Shown: positions 34,514-44,978, counted from the stretch's first letter. The stretch is 64,000 nucleotides of DNA from Nocardioides sp. BP30 (GCF_029873215.1 NZ_CP123620.1:1116001-1180000); one strand, 5' to 3'. Made by a program: numbers and translations. The notes: generated by a model not told the origin, from the sequence alone.

Positions 34514-35803
34514 TCAGGCCCAGCGCTGCGAGGCGGGCGTGAAGGTCAGCTGGCGCGCGCCGGTGTAGATCTGCTTGGGACGAGCGATCTTCTGCTCCTT
34601 GTCCGTGGTCAGCTCCAGCCACTGCGCGAGCCAGCCGGGGGTGCGGCCGATCGCGAACAGCACGGTGAACATCTCCGGCGGGAACTGCAGAGCCTCGTAG
34701 ATGAGACCGGAGTAGAAGTCGACGTTCGGGTAGAGCCGGCGCTTGACGAAGTACTCGTCCTCGAGCGCGATCTTCTCCAGCTCCTGCGCGATCTTGAGCA
34801 GCGGGTTGACCCCGGTGACCTCGAACACGTCGTCGCAGGCCTTCTTGATCAGCTTCGCGCGCGGGTCGTAGTTCTTGTAGACGCGGTGACCGAAGCCCAT
34901 CAGGCGCTCGTTGCCGTTCTTGACACCCTCGATGAACGCCGGGATGTTCTCCACCGAGCCGATCCGCTTGAGCATCCGCAGGACCGCCTCGTTGGCGCCA
35001 CCGTGCAGCGGGCCGTAGAGGGCGCCGATGCCGGCCGCGACGGCCGAGTAGGGGTCGACCTGGGTCGAGCCGACGGCGCGCACGGCGTTGGCCGAGGCGT
35101 TCTGCTCGTGGTCGGCGTGCAGGATGAACAGCGTGTCCAGCGCCTTCTCGATGCGCTCGTCGGCGGCGTAGCGCGGCTCGCTCATCTTGAACAGCATGGA
35201 GAGGAAGTTGCCGGTGTAGGACAGCTCGTTGTCGGGGTAGACGTACGGCTTGCCCTGGGCGTGCCGGAAGGCCCAGGCACCCAGCGTCGGCATCTTGGCG
35301 ATCATCCGGATGATCTGCAGACGGCGGTTGTCCGGGTCGCCGATGAGGCTGGCGTCGGGATAGAACGTCGACATGGCTCCGACGGAGGCCATCAGCATGC
35401 CCATGGGGTGCGCGTCGTAGCGGAACCCCTGCATGAAGCCCTTGATGTTCTCGTGGACGAAGGTGTGGTAGGTGATCTCGTGCACCCACCGCTCGAACTG
35501 CTCCTTGCTGGGCAGCTCGCCGTGGACGAGGAGGTAGGCCACCTCGAGGAAGCTGGAGTTCTCCGCCAGCTGCTCGATCGGGTAGCCCCGATACTCCAGG
35601 ATGCCGCGGTCGCCATCGATGTAGGTGATGGAGGAGCGGCACGAAGCGGTGTTCACGAACCCGGGGTCGTAGACGGCCAGGCCGGGTGCGTCATCGGCGG
35701 CCTTGATCTTCCCGATATCGGCGGCGCGGATGGTGCCGTCGATGATCGGGACGTCGTACTCCACCCCGGTGCGGTTGTCACGCACGGTGAGAGAATCAGT
35801 CAC
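34514..35803 (-). CDS. gltA: Citrate synthase (type II)
   Basis: The 429-residue enzyme has all the family landmarks: the N-terminal DGDRGILEYRGYPIEQLAE, HADHEQNASANAVR with the first active-site His, PLHGGANEAVL with the second, FGHRVYKNYDPRA and NVDFYSGLIYEA with the catalytic Asp. It condenses acetyl-CoA and oxaloacetate at entry to the TCA cycle. GTG at 35803 gives the conserved TDSLTVRDNRTG start; it has no Shine-Dalgarno sequence and a TAACGT box eight bases upstream (35812-35817 on this strand), which suggests a leaderless mRNA. Confidence 0.97.
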   Translation of the reverse strand: MTDSLTVRDNRTGVEYDVPIIDGTIRAADIGKIKAADDAPGLAVYDPGFVNTASCRSSITYIDGDRGILEYRGYPIEQLAENSSFLEVAYLLVHGELPSKEQFERWVHEITYHTFVHENIKGFMQGFRYDAHPMGMLMASVGAMSTFYPDASLIGDPDNRRLQIIRMIAKMPTLGAWAFRHAQGKPYVYPDNELSYTGNFLSMLFKMSEPRYAADERIEKALDTLFILHADHEQNASANAVRAVGSTQVDPYSAVAAGIGALYGPLHGGANEAVLRMLKRIGSVENIPAFIEGVKNGNERLMGFGHRVYKNYDPRAKLIKKACDDVFEVTGVNPLLKIAQELEKIALEDEYFVKRRLYPNVDFYSGLIYEALQFPPEMFTVLFAIGRTPGWLAQWLELTTDKEQKIARPKQIYTGARQLTFTPASQRWA

Positions 35804-35908
35804 GGAAGTCAACGTTAACCTGACCGGTTGACAACCTGTAAGCGGGTGTCCCAAGACGTGGCGCGTTCCACACCCCGCTCGACGGTGCGGCGGCGGTGGT
35901 ACGGCGTT

Positions 35909-35937
35909 TTGACCGCCTCGTGGTGCCCGCGTAGCCT
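35909..35937 (+). promoter_or_regulatory. Promoter of rplM-rpsI
   Basis: TTGACC (35909-35914) and TAGCCT (35932-35937) are separated by 17 bases. Transcription from about 35944 would give a leader of roughly 147 bases before rplM; the leader contains GC-rich inverted repeats that could fold, but no known L13-binding structure was recognised. Confidence 0.65.
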
Positions 35938-36090
35938 TGTCCGGTCGTGATTCCTGCCGCTCCCGCGAGGGGGCAGCCCGGTCCCGTTCCCTTCAGGAGC
36001 GGGGGAGCCGGCCGTGTTCGTCAGATTCACGATGAGGCACCACCTCCGCGGCGACCGTCCCGGAGGCCGAACGAACGAAGAGGCACACCC

Positions 36091-36534
36091 GTGCGCACTT
36101 ACGCTCCCAAGCCCGGCGACATCGAGCGCGCCTGGCACGTGATCGACGCGACCGACGTCCGCCTGGGCCGTCTGTCGGTCCAGATCGCGAACCTGCTCCG
36201 CGGCAAGCACAAGGCGATCTACGCCCCCAACGCCGACACCGGCGACTTCGTCATCGTCATCAACGCCGAGAAGGTCTCCCTCTCCGGCGACAAGGCGACC
36301 ACCAAGGTCGCCTACCGCCACTCGGGCTACCCGGGCGGTCTGACGGCGACCCCGATCGGCGAGATCCTCGAGAAGGACGCTCGCAAGGCGATCGAGAAGG
36401 CCGTGTGGGGCATGCTCCCGAAGAACAAGCTCGGTCGCCAGCAGCTGAAGAAGCTGAAGGTCTACTCGGGCCCGACGCACCCGCACCAGGCCCAGAAGGC
36501 CGTTCCGTTCGAGATCAAGCAGATCGCCCAGTGA
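36091..36534 (+). CDS. rplM: 50S ribosomal protein L13
   Basis: The 147-residue product begins [20 protein letters not shown] and has [21 protein letters not shown], the [16 protein letters not shown] region and [22 protein letters not shown], all standard for uL13. L13 binds 23S rRNA early in 50S assembly. GTG at 36091 follows GAAGAGG and gives the family's usual length; upstream in-frame codons belong to the leader. rpsI follows 14 bases downstream, as in nearly all bacteria. Confidence 0.96.
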   Translation: MRTYAPKPGDIERAWHVIDATDVRLGRLSVQIANLLRGKHKAIYAPNADTGDFVIVINAEKVSLSGDKATTKVAYRHSGYPGGLTATPIGEILEKDARKAIEKAVWGMLPKNKLGRQQLKKLKVYSGPTHPHQAQKAVPFEIKQIAQ

Positions 36535-36548
36535 GCCAGGACCAGGAC

Positions 36549-37049
36549 ATGACTGAGAACACCACCGAGGTCGAGGAGACCTTCGAGACCAACGCCGAGG
36601 GCGTTGCGTACACCTCCGAGTCCGACGCTTCGCTCGAGACCCCGGCCCGGCCGGCCACCATCGCCCCGGCCCGCGCCACGGGTCGTCGCAAGGAGGCCGT
36701 CGCCCGCGTCCGCATCGTGCCGGGCACCGGCAACTGGACCATCAACGGCCGCTCGTTCGAGGACTACTTCCCGAACGCGCTGCACCGCCAGATCGCCAGC
36801 GAGCCCTTCACCGCCCTGCAGCTCGAGGGTCGCTTCGACGTCATCGCACGCATCCACGGTGGCGGCATCGCCGGCCAGGCCGGCGCGCTGCGCCTCGGCG
36901 TGGCCCGCTCGCTCAACGACGTCGACGTCGAGACGAACCGCCCGGTCCTGAAGAAGGCCGGCCTGCTCACCCGCGACGCCCGCGTCGTCGAGCGCAAGAA
37001 GGCTGGTCTGAAGAAGGCCCGCAAGGCGTCGCAGTTCAGCAAGCGCTGA
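36549..37049 (+). CDS. rpsI: 30S ribosomal protein S9 with acidic N-terminal extension
   Basis: The C-terminal 130 residues of this 166-residue protein are standard uS9 ([17 protein letters not shown], then [12 protein letters not shown], the [17 protein letters not shown] loop and the tail KASQFSKR that reaches the P site). The first about 38 residues are an acidic extension rich in Glu and Thr, frequent in actinobacterial S9. Start ATG 36549 follows CCAGGAC. glmM begins 17 bases after the stop, so it may be co-transcribed. Confidence 0.96.
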   Translation: MTENTTEVEETFETNAEGVAYTSESDASLETPARPATIAPARATGRRKEAVARVRIVPGTGNWTINGRSFEDYFPNALHRQIASEPFTALQLEGRFDVIARIHGGGIAGQAGALRLGVARSLNDVDVETNRPVLKKAGLLTRDARVVERKKAGLKKARKASQFSKR

Positions 37050-37066
37050 TCCGGCACCCTGCCTCT

Positions 37067-38425
37067 ATGGCACGCCTCTTCGGCACGGACGGGGTCCGGG
37101 GCCTGGCGAACGGTGAGCTCCTCACCGCCTCGCTGGCCCTGGACCTCTCCTTTTCTGCGGCCCGGGTCCTGCTCAACCACCGCGAGTACCAGTCCCAGCG
37201 GCCGGGCCGCCCGATGGCGGTGGTCGGTCGGGACACCCGCATCTCCGGCGAGTTCCTCCAGTCCGCCGTGATGGCCGGCCTGGCCTCCGCCGGCGTCGAC
37301 GTGGTCGACCTGGGCGTGATCCCCACGCCCGGGATCGCGCACCTCACCGACGCGATGGACGCCGACCTCGGTGTCGTCATCACCGCGTCGCACAACCCCA
37401 TGCCCGACAACGGCATCAAGTTCCTCCAGCGTGGCGGGGTCAAGCTCGACGATGCCCTCGAGGACGAGATCCAGGCGCTGCTCGGCCGGCAGGACGACCG
37501 CCCCACCGGCGCCGACGTCGGCCGGATCCGGCAACACCCCACGGCGGTCGCCGAGTACGCCGCCCACCTCGACGGCACCCTCACCAAGCCGCTCGCGGGC
37601 CTCACGGTGGTCATCGACTGCGCCCAGGGCGCGGCCTCGACGTCGGCGCCGCTGGCGTTCGAGAACGCCGGGGCGAAGGTGATCGCCATCCACCACACCC
37701 CGACCGGCCTCGACATCAACGACGGCTCCGGCGCCACCCACGTCGAGGCGCTGCAGCGCGCGGTCGTGGAGCACGGCGCCGACTGCGGCTTCGCCTTCGA
37801 CGGCGACGCGGACCGCTGCATCGGCGTCGATCACCGGGGCGCGATCGTCGACGGCGACCAGCTGATCGCGATCATGGCCGAGGCGCTCCAGGAGCAGGGC
37901 AGGCTGCCGCACGACACCGTCGTCGTCACCGTGATGAGCAACCTGGGCTTCCTGCGCGCCATGCAGCAGCGCGGCATCGCGGTGCGGCAGACGGCCGTCG
38001 GCGACCGCTACGTGTGCGAGGAGATGCGCGCCGGCGGCTTCGGGCTGGGCGGCGAGCAGTCCGGCCACATCATCCTCTCCGAGCACGCCACCACCGGCGA
38101 CGGCACCCTGACGGCGCTGCAGGTGCTGCAGCGGATGATCGAGACCGGTCGCTCACTCGCCGAGCTGGCGAGCGTGATGACCCGGTTCCCGCAGGTGCTG
38201 ATCAACGTTCCGGGCGTGGACAAGTCGCGCACCGACGACGCCGAGCTCGTCGCGGCCGTGGCGGCGGAGGAGCGGGACCTCGGCGACGCGGGCAGGATCC
38301 TGCTGCGCGCCTCGGGCACCGAGCCGCTGGTACGGGTGATGGTCGAGGCGGAGACGCAGCAGCGTGCCCACGATGTCGCCGACCGGCTGGCGGGCGTGGT
38401 CCGCCGTAGGCTGTCGCTCGGTTAG
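37067..38425 (+). CDS. glmM: Phosphoglucosamine mutase
   Basis: The 452-residue enzyme has the phospho-serine loop TASHNPMPDNG (Ser about residue 104), the metal loop DGDADRC (about 245), the substrate loop GGEQSGHI and the phosphate-binding RASGTEPLVRVMVE. It interconverts glucosamine-6-P and glucosamine-1-P for UDP-GlcNAc and peptidoglycan synthesis. The partner glmS, which makes glucosamine-6-P, is 6 kb downstream. Location directly after rpsI is typical of actinobacteria. A small GC-rich hairpin follows the stop at about 38429-38445. Confidence 0.97.
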   Translation: MARLFGTDGVRGLANGELLTASLALDLSFSAARVLLNHREYQSQRPGRPMAVVGRDTRISGEFLQSAVMAGLASAGVDVVDLGVIPTPGIAHLTDAMDADLGVVITASHNPMPDNGIKFLQRGGVKLDDALEDEIQALLGRQDDRPTGADVGRIRQHPTAVAEYAAHLDGTLTKPLAGLTVVIDCAQGAASTSAPLAFENAGAKVIAIHHTPTGLDINDGSGATHVEALQRAVVEHGADCGFAFDGDADRCIGVDHRGAIVDGDQLIAIMAEALQEQGRLPHDTVVVTVMSNLGFLRAMQQRGIAVRQTAVGDRYVCEEMRAGGFGLGGEQSGHIILSEHATTGDGTLTALQVLQRMIETGRSLAELASVMTRFPQVLINVPGVDKSRTDDAELVAAVAAEERDLGDAGRILLRASGTEPLVRVMVEAETQQRAHDVADRLAGVVRRRLSLG

Positions 38426-38471
38426 TCACCCGGCCCCGCGCCGGGATGCCGTCGAACGATCGGGGGGTCGG

Positions 38472-39092
38472 ATGCGGCGCATCGCCTGGGTACTCGGCGT
38501 CCTCGCCGTGCTCGCGGTCATGGCGAGCGCGACGCTGGCGATCACCGTCCGGTCCTCCCCGCCGGCGTCCGCGGCGCGGCAGTGGCTGCATGCGTACGGC
38601 GTCGAGGTCGCGGTCCCGGCGTCGCGCTGGCAGCGGGAGCCGCCGTCGTCGGCGATCAGGTACTCCGCTGACGCGGTGGTGCGTTCCCCGGCCGTGCTCG
38701 ACGCCGGCTTCTGCCCCTCCTCGCAGAGCAGCAGCCGCGCCTTCGTCGGCATCCTGCCCCCGGCCGGCGGCAGCGTCCCGCAGGTGCTCGGGCATGAGCT
38801 GGCGACCTGGACGAACGCCATCTCCGGGCGCGCCTACGGCATCAGCGGGCGGGTCGGCTCGCGCGTGGACGTCGACGTACCCGTCCCGGCGGGGCCCTGT
38901 GCGCCCACGACCGCTCACCTGACGCTGGTCGGGCGCTCGACCCGGGCCGGGCTGGTGGTGCTCGTGCTGGTGCGCGACGTCGGCCAGCCCGGTGATCTGT
39001 CCGCCGCCACGGCCGAGGAGATCGTCCGCTCCATAAGGACCGACCCGCAGAGCTTTCCCCAAGGTGCCACGTGGTTGGGGGGACCGGTTTAG
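38472..39092 (+). CDS. Membrane-anchored or exported protein of unknown function
   Basis: The 206-residue protein has an N-terminal signal or anchor (IAWVLGVLAVLAVMASATLAI) and an extracytoplasmic domain with two cysteines (AGFCPSS and AGPCAPT). The domain looks like a mixed alpha/beta fold (LVVLVLVRDVGQPGDL, TAEEIVRSIRT). No family was recognised. The ATG at 38472 follows a G-rich stretch that can act as a ribosome binding site. The next gene starts ten bases after its stop but has its own TAGGGT box, so the two may be transcribed separately. Confidence 0.7.
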   Translation: MRRIAWVLGVLAVLAVMASATLAITVRSSPPASAARQWLHAYGVEVAVPASRWQREPPSSAIRYSADAVVRSPAVLDAGFCPSSQSSSRAFVGILPPAGGSVPQVLGHELATWTNAISGRAYGISGRVGSRVDVDVPVPAGPCAPTTAHLTLVGRSTRAGLVVLVLVRDVGQPGDLSAATAEEIVRSIRTDPQSFPQGATWLGGPV

Positions 39093-39095
39093 GGT
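39090..39095 (+). promoter_or_regulatory. -10 box for a leaderless transcript
   Basis: TAGGGT ends six bases before the ATG at 39102, and no Shine-Dalgarno sequence fits in between. No good -35 box was found. Confidence 0.4.
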
Positions 39096-39101
39096 GCACC
39101 C

Positions 39102-40235
39102 ATGAACCTGTCTCGGACCTGGCTGCGACCTGTCGCCGCGGCCGTCTTCGTCTCCGGCCTCGTGGCCGGGATCGCCTCCGGCCAGATCCCGACGGCCCGA
39201 GCGGACACGCCCGCCACCAGCGTCGACCCCGCCGCTCTGCCGAGCGGGGGCAAGCCGATGGTCGCCTGGATGCGCGGCACGACGCTGCTCCAGCCCGCCA
39301 ACGGCCTCAAGACGGAGCTGGGCGGCACGAGCCCGTCGGCGCTGCTGCACGTCAAGGGAGGGTACGTCGTCGAGAGCGTCGTGAACGGCGATCACTACAC
39401 GCTGGTATTCGTCAGCTACGGGGGCAGGAAGCGGGTTCTGGCCAAGAACTCTGCGTACGGCGCCGACGTGGCGTCCAGCGACGGGCGCTGGGTCGTGTTG
39501 AGCAGCGACCCTTACGGTACCGGAGTCACGCGACGCCAGCATGTCCGTGTGATGCGCGTCAGTGATGGCCACATCATCGCCGCACACGGCTTCTCCAGGG
39601 GGGCGGGAGTGATGGCGGCCGGACGAGGGCGCGTCGTGGTGCACGAGGCCGGAGGCGAGTCGACGTGGCAGGTCACCGGCCATCCACTCAAGGCCGTCCG
39701 TACCCTGGGCCTGGACCGTGCGGCCGCCACGGACGATGTCGCGATCACTCCGCCGGCCAGCATCGGCGCGAAGCGGTTCGTGGCGCGGATCGGCGACCAG
39801 GACCAGGTCCGCACCATGGCCGACGCGCATCTGCGGCCTCATCAGCGCAAGCGGCTCTGGACCACCGACCCGGGCGAATACGTGCTGTCCTTCTCGCCCG
39901 ATGACAAGCGGGTGGTCACTATCTCCGAGATCGCCCCGGCCGACCAGGACGCTCCCTGGGCCATGGCGGGCGAGCTTCGAGTGCGCCACGCGCGCACGGG
40001 CCGGATCGAGCACACCTTCTCGGGGCACTTCGGCTACGACACCGACGTGGAGCCGGTGTGGGAGAGCGACGACACCCTGCTCGTGCACGCTGCCGGCGAC
40101 GAGGTGACGGTCGATGAGGACGGCGACGGTGCCTATCGCGCCCAGGCGATTGTGCGCTGCAGCGTGTCCGGCAGCTGCCGGGTGACGCAGACCTTGCCGT
40201 CGGCCGCCGTGTTGATGCGGCACAAGAGCAACTGA
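39102..40235 (+). CDS. Secreted beta-propeller-like protein
   Basis: The 377-residue protein has a signal peptide (PVAAAVFVSGLVAGIASGQIPTARA) and repeated blade-like stretches: VESVVNGDHYTLVFVSYGG, DVASSDGRWVVLSSD, YVLSFSPDDKRVVTISE and AGDEVTVDEDGDGAYRA. The SPDDKRVV pattern is typical of WD40/TolB-like propellers. It contains no catalytic motif, and two cysteines lie near the C-terminus. A TAGGGT box (39090-39095) ends six bases before the ATG, so its mRNA may be leaderless and independent of the preceding gene. Function unknown. Confidence 0.7.
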   Translation: MNLSRTWLRPVAAAVFVSGLVAGIASGQIPTARADTPATSVDPAALPSGGKPMVAWMRGTTLLQPANGLKTELGGTSPSALLHVKGGYVVESVVNGDHYTLVFVSYGGRKRVLAKNSAYGADVASSDGRWVVLSSDPYGTGVTRRQHVRVMRVSDGHIIAAHGFSRGAGVMAAGRGRVVVHEAGGESTWQVTGHPLKAVRTLGLDRAAATDDVAITPPASIGAKRFVARIGDQDQVRTMADAHLRPHQRKRLWTTDPGEYVLSFSPDDKRVVTISEIAPADQDAPWAMAGELRVRHARTGRIEHTFSGHFGYDTDVEPVWESDDTLLVHAAGDEVTVDEDGDGAYRAQAIVRCSVSGSCRVTQTLPSAAVLMRHKSN

Positions 40236-40256
40236 GCCGCACCGAAGGGCCACCTC

Positions 40257-40289
40257 GGCAGGAGGCCGCACGCGGCGCGGCCCTCTGCC
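40257..40289 (+). terminator. Putative terminator hairpin after the propeller-like gene
   Basis: Thirteen-base arms (40257-40269 and 40277-40289) pair with two adjacent mismatches around a seven-base loop, 21 bases after the stop codon. The next gene's -10 box begins directly afterwards. Confidence 0.5.
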
Positions 40290-40295
40290 GGACGC

Positions 40296-40301
40296 TAGGG
40301 T
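40296..40301 (+). promoter_or_regulatory. -10 box for the sulfotransferase-like gene
   Basis: TAGGGT ends seven bases before the ATG at 40309, which favours this ATG over the GTG at 40303 as the true start of a leaderless mRNA. Confidence 0.45.
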
Positions 40302-40308
40302 CGTGGCC

Positions 40309-41991
40309 ATGTCCGGGACCGACGACCTGCTGCTGCCCGAGGGCAGCCGGATCGTCCACATCGGGCCCCACAAGACCGGTACCACCGCCATCCAGGGCGC
40401 CTTCGCCGACGCCCGCGCCCGGCTCGGCGAGTACGGCGTGCACTATCCCGGTGATCAGTGGCAGGTCTACCGCCCCGCCCTCGCGCTGACGGGGACGGCC
40501 GGCCACCGTGGCACCGGCGCGGTCGATCCGGAGGCGTGGCCGCGCCTGGTCCGGGAGATCGAGCGGTACGGCGAGGATCGGGTGTTGATCAGCTCGGAAT
40601 CGTTCAGTCGCGCCGAGCCCGACCGGATCGCGCGGCTGCGCGACGACCTCGGCCCCGAGCGCGTGCAGATCGTCCGGATGATCCGCCGCTACGACACCCT
40701 GCTCCCGTCGCTGTGGCAGCAGCGCATCGTCGACGGCTACGACCGGCACTGGCAGCGGTACGTCGGGCGACCGCTGAATGCTCCCGAGGGCCAGTTCTGG
40801 GAGCGGTTCGGCTTCGCCACCATCACCCGCAGGTGGGCGGAGGTCGTCGGTCCCGAGCGGGTCACGGTGGTGGTGGTCAACGAGCGGGACCAGGGCTGGC
40901 TTCTGCGCGTGATGGAGCGCCTGGTGGGTCTGCCCGAGGGCTTCCTCCGGGTGGGCGACGACCCGCGCTACCGGAACCGCTCGCTGTCGTGGGCCGAGGC
41001 TGAGATGGTGCGGCACCTCAACCTCGCCTTCAACGAGCGCGGCTGGAGCGACACGGCGCTGCGGCACTACGTCCGCTTCGGGCTCAAGGTGGCGCTGAAG
41101 CCGTTCCCGACCGATCCGGCGGAGGGCAAGCCGCGGGTCTCTCCCGCGCGCTACGGGCAGGTCGAGGAGCTGACCCGGCAGCACTGGGCCGACCTCCACT
41201 CGCTCGGGGTGCGGGTGGTCGGAGAGCTCGACTGGCTGCTGCCGCCGCGGAACGGGCAGGCCGTCGGCGAGGGGAGAGGGACCGCCGCCGACCCCAGCTC
41301 TGAGGGACCGCTCCTGCTCGGAGCGGCCAAGGTCGTCGCCGCGGCGACATCGGTCGTGGAGCGCGGTGCGCTGCGGGACGCGCCCTCGCTGGGCGACGAC
41401 GCGGTCGTCCTCGCCGCCCCGCGGGCAGCAGCATCGCCCGCCGCGCCCGCGGTGGATCGGGACGCCGGTGCGGCGCCGCCCCCGTCGTCGCGCCGGTGGT
41501 GGCGGCGCGGCCCGAGCGCCGAGGCGCCTCGCGTCACTGTGGTGCCGCCGCTGGATCAGGCGCTGGCCGCGTGGCAGGAGCGGCTCGCCGCCGGCGACGC
41601 CGTCGAGCTGACCGACGTGCTGTCCGCCGTCCGGATCGAGCTTCCGCCGGCGGGCCCGGTCGAGATCCGGGCGGGCACGGTGCGCCCGTACGAGGAGTTG
41701 GCCGTGTTGCGACAGGTCGTCACGCTGCGCCCGGAGGTCGCCGGCTCGGCGCTGGCCTGGCTGGACGGGGAGTCGCCCGAACCGACGCGCGCCGTACCGC
41801 AGGAGGTGGCGCAGTGGGCGCGCGCGAGAGCCGAGGAGCTGCGGGCCGCTCTCGCGGGTCGCGAGGTGCGCGGAGACCTCGGACTGCTCGAACCGCCGGA
41901 CGGCACCGACCAGCTGATCGAGGCGGCCAGCGCCGGGCGGCTTCTGGCCGGCCTGGTCGCAGCGAGTCAGAGCTTGCGCAAGCGCACGTAG
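40309..41991 (+). CDS. Sulfotransferase-like protein with long C-terminal extension
   Basis: The first about 310 residues of this 560-residue protein look like a PAPS sulfotransferase fold: the 5'-phosphosulfate loop [16 protein letters not shown] near the N-terminus, an ISSESFSR segment and [27 protein letters not shown] near the 3'-phosphate region. A Pro/Ala/Arg-rich linker (about residues 320-410) leads to a C-terminal part of 150 residues rich in Ala, Arg and Glu with no known domain. The substrate could be a glycan or cell-surface polymer (inference). Its 3' end overlaps the convergent coaA gene by 25 bases. Confidence 0.75.
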   Translation: MSGTDDLLLPEGSRIVHIGPHKTGTTAIQGAFADARARLGEYGVHYPGDQWQVYRPALALTGTAGHRGTGAVDPEAWPRLVREIERYGEDRVLISSESFSRAEPDRIARLRDDLGPERVQIVRMIRRYDTLLPSLWQQRIVDGYDRHWQRYVGRPLNAPEGQFWERFGFATITRRWAEVVGPERVTVVVVNERDQGWLLRVMERLVGLPEGFLRVGDDPRYRNRSLSWAEAEMVRHLNLAFNERGWSDTALRHYVRFGLKVALKPFPTDPAEGKPRVSPARYGQVEELTRQHWADLHSLGVRVVGELDWLLPPRNGQAVGEGRGTAADPSSEGPLLLGAAKVVAAATSVVERGALRDAPSLGDDAVVLAAPRAAASPAAPAVDRDAGAAPPPSSRRWWRRGPSAEAPRVTVVPPLDQALAAWQERLAAGDAVELTDVLSAVRIELPPAGPVEIRAGTVRPYEELAVLRQVVTLRPEVAGSALAWLDGESPEPTRAVPQEVAQWARARAEELRAALAGREVRGDLGLLEPPDGTDQLIEAASAGRLLAGLVAASQSLRKRT

Positions 41992-43058
41992 CGCACCGAG
42001 TGGTCGCGGTCCTTGCGCAGCACCAGCGTGGCGCGCGACCGGGTCGGCAGCACGTTCTCCAGCAGGTTCGGGCCGTTGATCGTGTCCCAGATCCGGGAGG
42101 CTTCGGCAACGGCCTCGTCGCGGGTGAGCGAGGCGTACTTGGCGAAGTAGGAGGAGGGATCGCGGAACGCCGTCTCGCGCAGCCGCAGGAAGCGCTCGAC
42201 GTACCACTCCTTGATGCAGCTGGTGCCGGCGTCGACGTAGACGGAGAAGTCGAAGAAGTCCGAGAGGCCGAGGCCGGTCCGGCCGTCCTCGCGGGCGCGA
42301 GCGGGCTGCAGCACGTTGAGACCCTCGACGATCACGATGTCGGGCCGCTTGACCACGATCCGCTCGTCCGGGACGACGTCGTAGACCAGGTGGGAGTAGA
42401 TCGGCGCCTCGACCTCCTCCTTGCCCGACTTGATGTCGACGACGAACTTCAGCAGCGCGCGCCGATCGTAGGACTCCGGGAAGCCCTTGCGCTGCATCAG
42501 TCCGCGGCGCTCCAGCTCCGCGTTCGGGTAGAGGAAGCCGTCGGTGGTGACCAGCGCGACGTTGGGGTGCTCGGGCCAGTGCGCCAGCATCTGCTGCAGC
42601 ACGCGGGCGGTCGTGGACTTGCCGACCGCGACCGAGCCGGCCAGCCCGATCACGAACGGCGTGCGGGCCGGGATCTCGCGGTGGAGGAACTCCTCCTGCT
42701 CGCGGTGCAGCCGCCCGGCCGCCTCGACCCGCAGGCTCAGCAGCCGCGACAGCGGCAGGTAGACCTCCTGCACCTCGTGCAGGTCGATGGAGTCGCCGAG
42801 GCCCTGCAGTCGGGCGATCTCCTCGGCCGAGAGCGGGTTCGGCGTCTCCGCGGCGAGGGTGGCCCAGGTCGCACGGTCCACCTCGAGGTACGGCGAGGAC
42901 TCCTGCGTGCCGTGGTGCCCGTGGTGATGATCGGCGGGGTGGTCCGCGTGCTGATCGGCAGGGTGAGCGGCAGGCTGGTCGGCAGGCTGATCGGCGTCGC
43001 CGTGGTCCTCGGTGGTCGACCCGGGTGCGGGGCGCGGGGTGGACCCTGTCCTCGACAT
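41967..43058 (-). CDS. coaA: Type I pantothenate kinase with His-rich N-terminus
   Basis: The 363-residue enzyme carries out the first step of CoA synthesis. The P-loop [59 protein letters not shown] and the C-terminal [12 protein letters not shown] and [10 protein letters not shown] are all present. About 55 extra residues at the N-terminus are rich in Asp, Gln, Pro and His (for example DHHHGHHG) and absent from usual CoaA (about 310 residues). ATG 43058 is the furthest plausible start; an internal start nearer the YLEVDR segment cannot be excluded. Divergent from glmS. Confidence 0.93.
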   Translation of the reverse strand: MSRTGSTPRPAPGSTTEDHGDADQPADQPAAHPADQHADHPADHHHGHHGTQESSPYLEVDRATWATLAAETPNPLSAEEIARLQGLGDSIDLHEVQEVYLPLSRLLSLRVEAAGRLHREQEEFLHREIPARTPFVIGLAGSVAVGKSTTARVLQQMLAHWPEHPNVALVTTDGFLYPNAELERRGLMQRKGFPESYDRRALLKFVVDIKSGKEEVEAPIYSHLVYDVVPDERIVVKRPDIVIVEGLNVLQPARAREDGRTGLGLSDFFDFSVYVDAGTSCIKEWYVERFLRLRETAFRDPSSYFAKYASLTRDEAVAEASRIWDTINGPNLLENVLPTRSRATLVLRKDRDHSVRYVRLRKL

Positions 43059-43110
43059 GCCTCGATTCTGGCAGCCTGCGAGGTGGGCCACGCCGTGGGG
43101 TCCACGACGG

Positions 43111-43116
43111 TAGACT
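43111..43116 (+). promoter_or_regulatory. -10 box for glmS, leaderless
   Basis: TAGACT ends eight bases before the ATG at 43125. The ATG is fixed because the catalytic Cys must be residue 2, and no Shine-Dalgarno sequence precedes it. A clear -35 box was not found. Confidence 0.5.
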
Positions 43117-43124
43117 CGGCGTCC

Positions 43125-44978
43125 ATGTGCGGGATCGTGGGTTACGTCGGCAAGCGCTCTGCTCAAGACGTCGTCGTCGAGGGCCTGCGCCGGATGGAGT
43201 ATCGGGGCTACGACTCCGCCGGGATCGCGCTGCTCGACGCCGACACCGAGCGCCTCGCCGTACGCAAGAGGTCCGGCAAGCTGGCCAATCTGGAGAAGCT
43301 GATCGGCGAGGAGCCGCTCCCCGAGACGACCATCGGCATCGGCCACACCCGCTGGGCCACCCATGGCGGCCCGACCGACGCCAACGCGCACCCGCATCTG
43401 GGTCGCAGCGGCCGGCTCGCGGTCGTGCACAACGGCATCATCGAGAACTTCGCCGAGCTGCGTGCCGAGCTGGAGGCCGCCGGTCACGAGCTGCTCTCCC
43501 AGACCGACACCGAGGTCGCCGCGCACCTGCTGGAGGTCGAGCTGGACCTCGGCGCCGACCTGACCGAGGCCATGCAGCGCGTCTGCGGGCGACTGGAGGG
43601 CGCCTTCACCTTCGTCGCCATCGACGCGCACGACCCCGACCGCATCGTCGGCGCGCGCCGCAACAGCCCGCTGGTGGTCGGCCTGGGCGAGGGCGAGAAC
43701 TTCCTCGGCTCCGACGTGGCCGCCTTCATCGAGCACACCACCGAGGCGATGGAGCTCGACCAGGACCAGGTCGTCACCATCACCCGCGACGGGGTCAGCG
43801 TCAGCGGCTTCGACGGCTCGCCGGGCGAGGGCCGGCGCTACCACGTCGACTGGGACCTCTCGGCCGCGCAGAAGGACGGCTACGACTGGTACATGCGCAA
43901 GGAGATCCATGAGCAGCCGCGTGCCGTCGCGGATGCCCTGCTGGGCCGGCGCGACGCCGAGGGGCAGCTCCAGCTCGATGAGATGCGGCTCTCCGACGAC
44001 GAGCTGCGCGGGATCACCAAGATCATCATCATCGCCGCCGGCACGTCGTCGTACGCCGGCCTGGTCGCCAAGTACGCGATCGAGCACTGGTGCCGCATCG
44101 CCGTCGAGGTCGAGCTCTCCTCGGAGTTCCGCTACCGAGACCCGATCCTCGACCACTCCACCCTGGTGGTGGCGATCTCGCAGTCGGGGGAGACGGCCGA
44201 CACGCTGCAGGCGATCCGGCACGCGCGCACCCAGCGCTCGAAGGTGCTGGCGATCTGCAACACCAACGGCTCGACCATCCCGCGCGAGTCCGACGCGGTG
44301 ATCTACACCCATGCCGGCCCGGAGATCGCCGTCGCCTCGACCAAGGGCTTCCTGACCCAGCTGGTCGCCTGCTACCTGCTGGCGCTCTACCTGGCGCAGG
44401 TCAAGGGCACCCGCTACGGCGAGGAGATCACCGCCGTGGTCGAGCAGCTGGAGGAGGCGCCGGCCCAGATCGCTGCCGTGCTGGAGAGCTCGGCGGCGAC
44501 GATGAAGCGACTGGCCCTGGAGTACCTGGACACCCCGACCTTCCTCTTCCTGGGCCGCCATGCCGGCTACCCGGTCGCGCTGGAGGGGGCGCTCAAGCTC
44601 AAGGAGCTCGCCTACCGGCACGCCGAGGGCTTCGCCGCCGGTGAGCTCAAGCACGGCCCGATCGCCCTGGTAGCCGACGGGCTCCCGGTGTTCTGCGTCG
44701 TGCCGCCCGAAGGCCGGGACTTCCTGCACGACAAGATGGTCTCGGGGATCCAGGAGGTCCGCGCCCGCGGCGCCCGCACCATCTGTCTGGTCGAGGAGGG
44801 CGACGCCTCGATCGCGCCGTACGCCGACGAGATCATCGCGCTGCCGAAGGTCCCGGTGCTGCTGCAGCCCCTGGTCGCCACGGTGCCGCTGCAGCTGTTC
44901 GCCTGCGAGTTGGCGACAGCGCTGGGCCACGACGTCGACCAGCCGCGCAACCTGGCCAAGTCGGTCACCGTCGAATGA
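43125..44978 (+). CDS. glmS: Glutamine-fructose-6-phosphate aminotransferase (isomerizing)
   Basis: The 617-residue enzyme begins MCGIVGYVG, with nucleophile Cys2 of the class II glutamine amidotransferase domain, and has [19 protein letters not shown]. The C-terminal half holds two SIS domains ([47 protein letters not shown]) and ends [15 protein letters not shown], the conserved C-tail. It makes glucosamine-6-P for cell wall synthesis and supplies GlmM. The start is fixed by Cys2; the long open frame upstream is antisense to coaA. Three 22-base repeats follow the stop. Confidence 0.98.
   Translation: MCGIVGYVGKRSAQDVVVEGLRRMEYRGYDSAGIALLDADTERLAVRKRSGKLANLEKLIGEEPLPETTIGIGHTRWATHGGPTDANAHPHLGRSGRLAVVHNGIIENFAELRAELEAAGHELLSQTDTEVAAHLLEVELDLGADLTEAMQRVCGRLEGAFTFVAIDAHDPDRIVGARRNSPLVVGLGEGENFLGSDVAAFIEHTTEAMELDQDQVVTITRDGVSVSGFDGSPGEGRRYHVDWDLSAAQKDGYDWYMRKEIHEQPRAVADALLGRRDAEGQLQLDEMRLSDDELRGITKIIIIAAGTSSYAGLVAKYAIEHWCRIAVEVELSSEFRYRDPILDHSTLVVAISQSGETADTLQAIRHARTQRSKVLAICNTNGSTIPRESDAVIYTHAGPEIAVASTKGFLTQLVACYLLALYLAQVKGTRYGEEITAVVEQLEEAPAQIAAVLESSAATMKRLALEYLDTPTFLFLGRHAGYPVALEGALKLKELAYRHAEGFAAGELKHGPIALVADGLPVFCVVPPEGRDFLHDKMVSGIQEVRARGARTICLVEEGDASIAPYADEIIALPKVPVLLQPLVATVPLQLFACELATALGHDVDQPRNLAKSVTVE

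Noticed and set aside
35944..36090. rplM leader considered as an L13-type autoregulatory RNA
   Set aside because: No recognisable match to a described leader; only GC-rich inverted repeats were seen.
41496..43124. Open frame upstream of glmS in the glmS reading frame
   Set aside because: It runs antisense to coaA and through the end of the sulfotransferase-like gene; the GlmS start is fixed by Cys2 at 43125.
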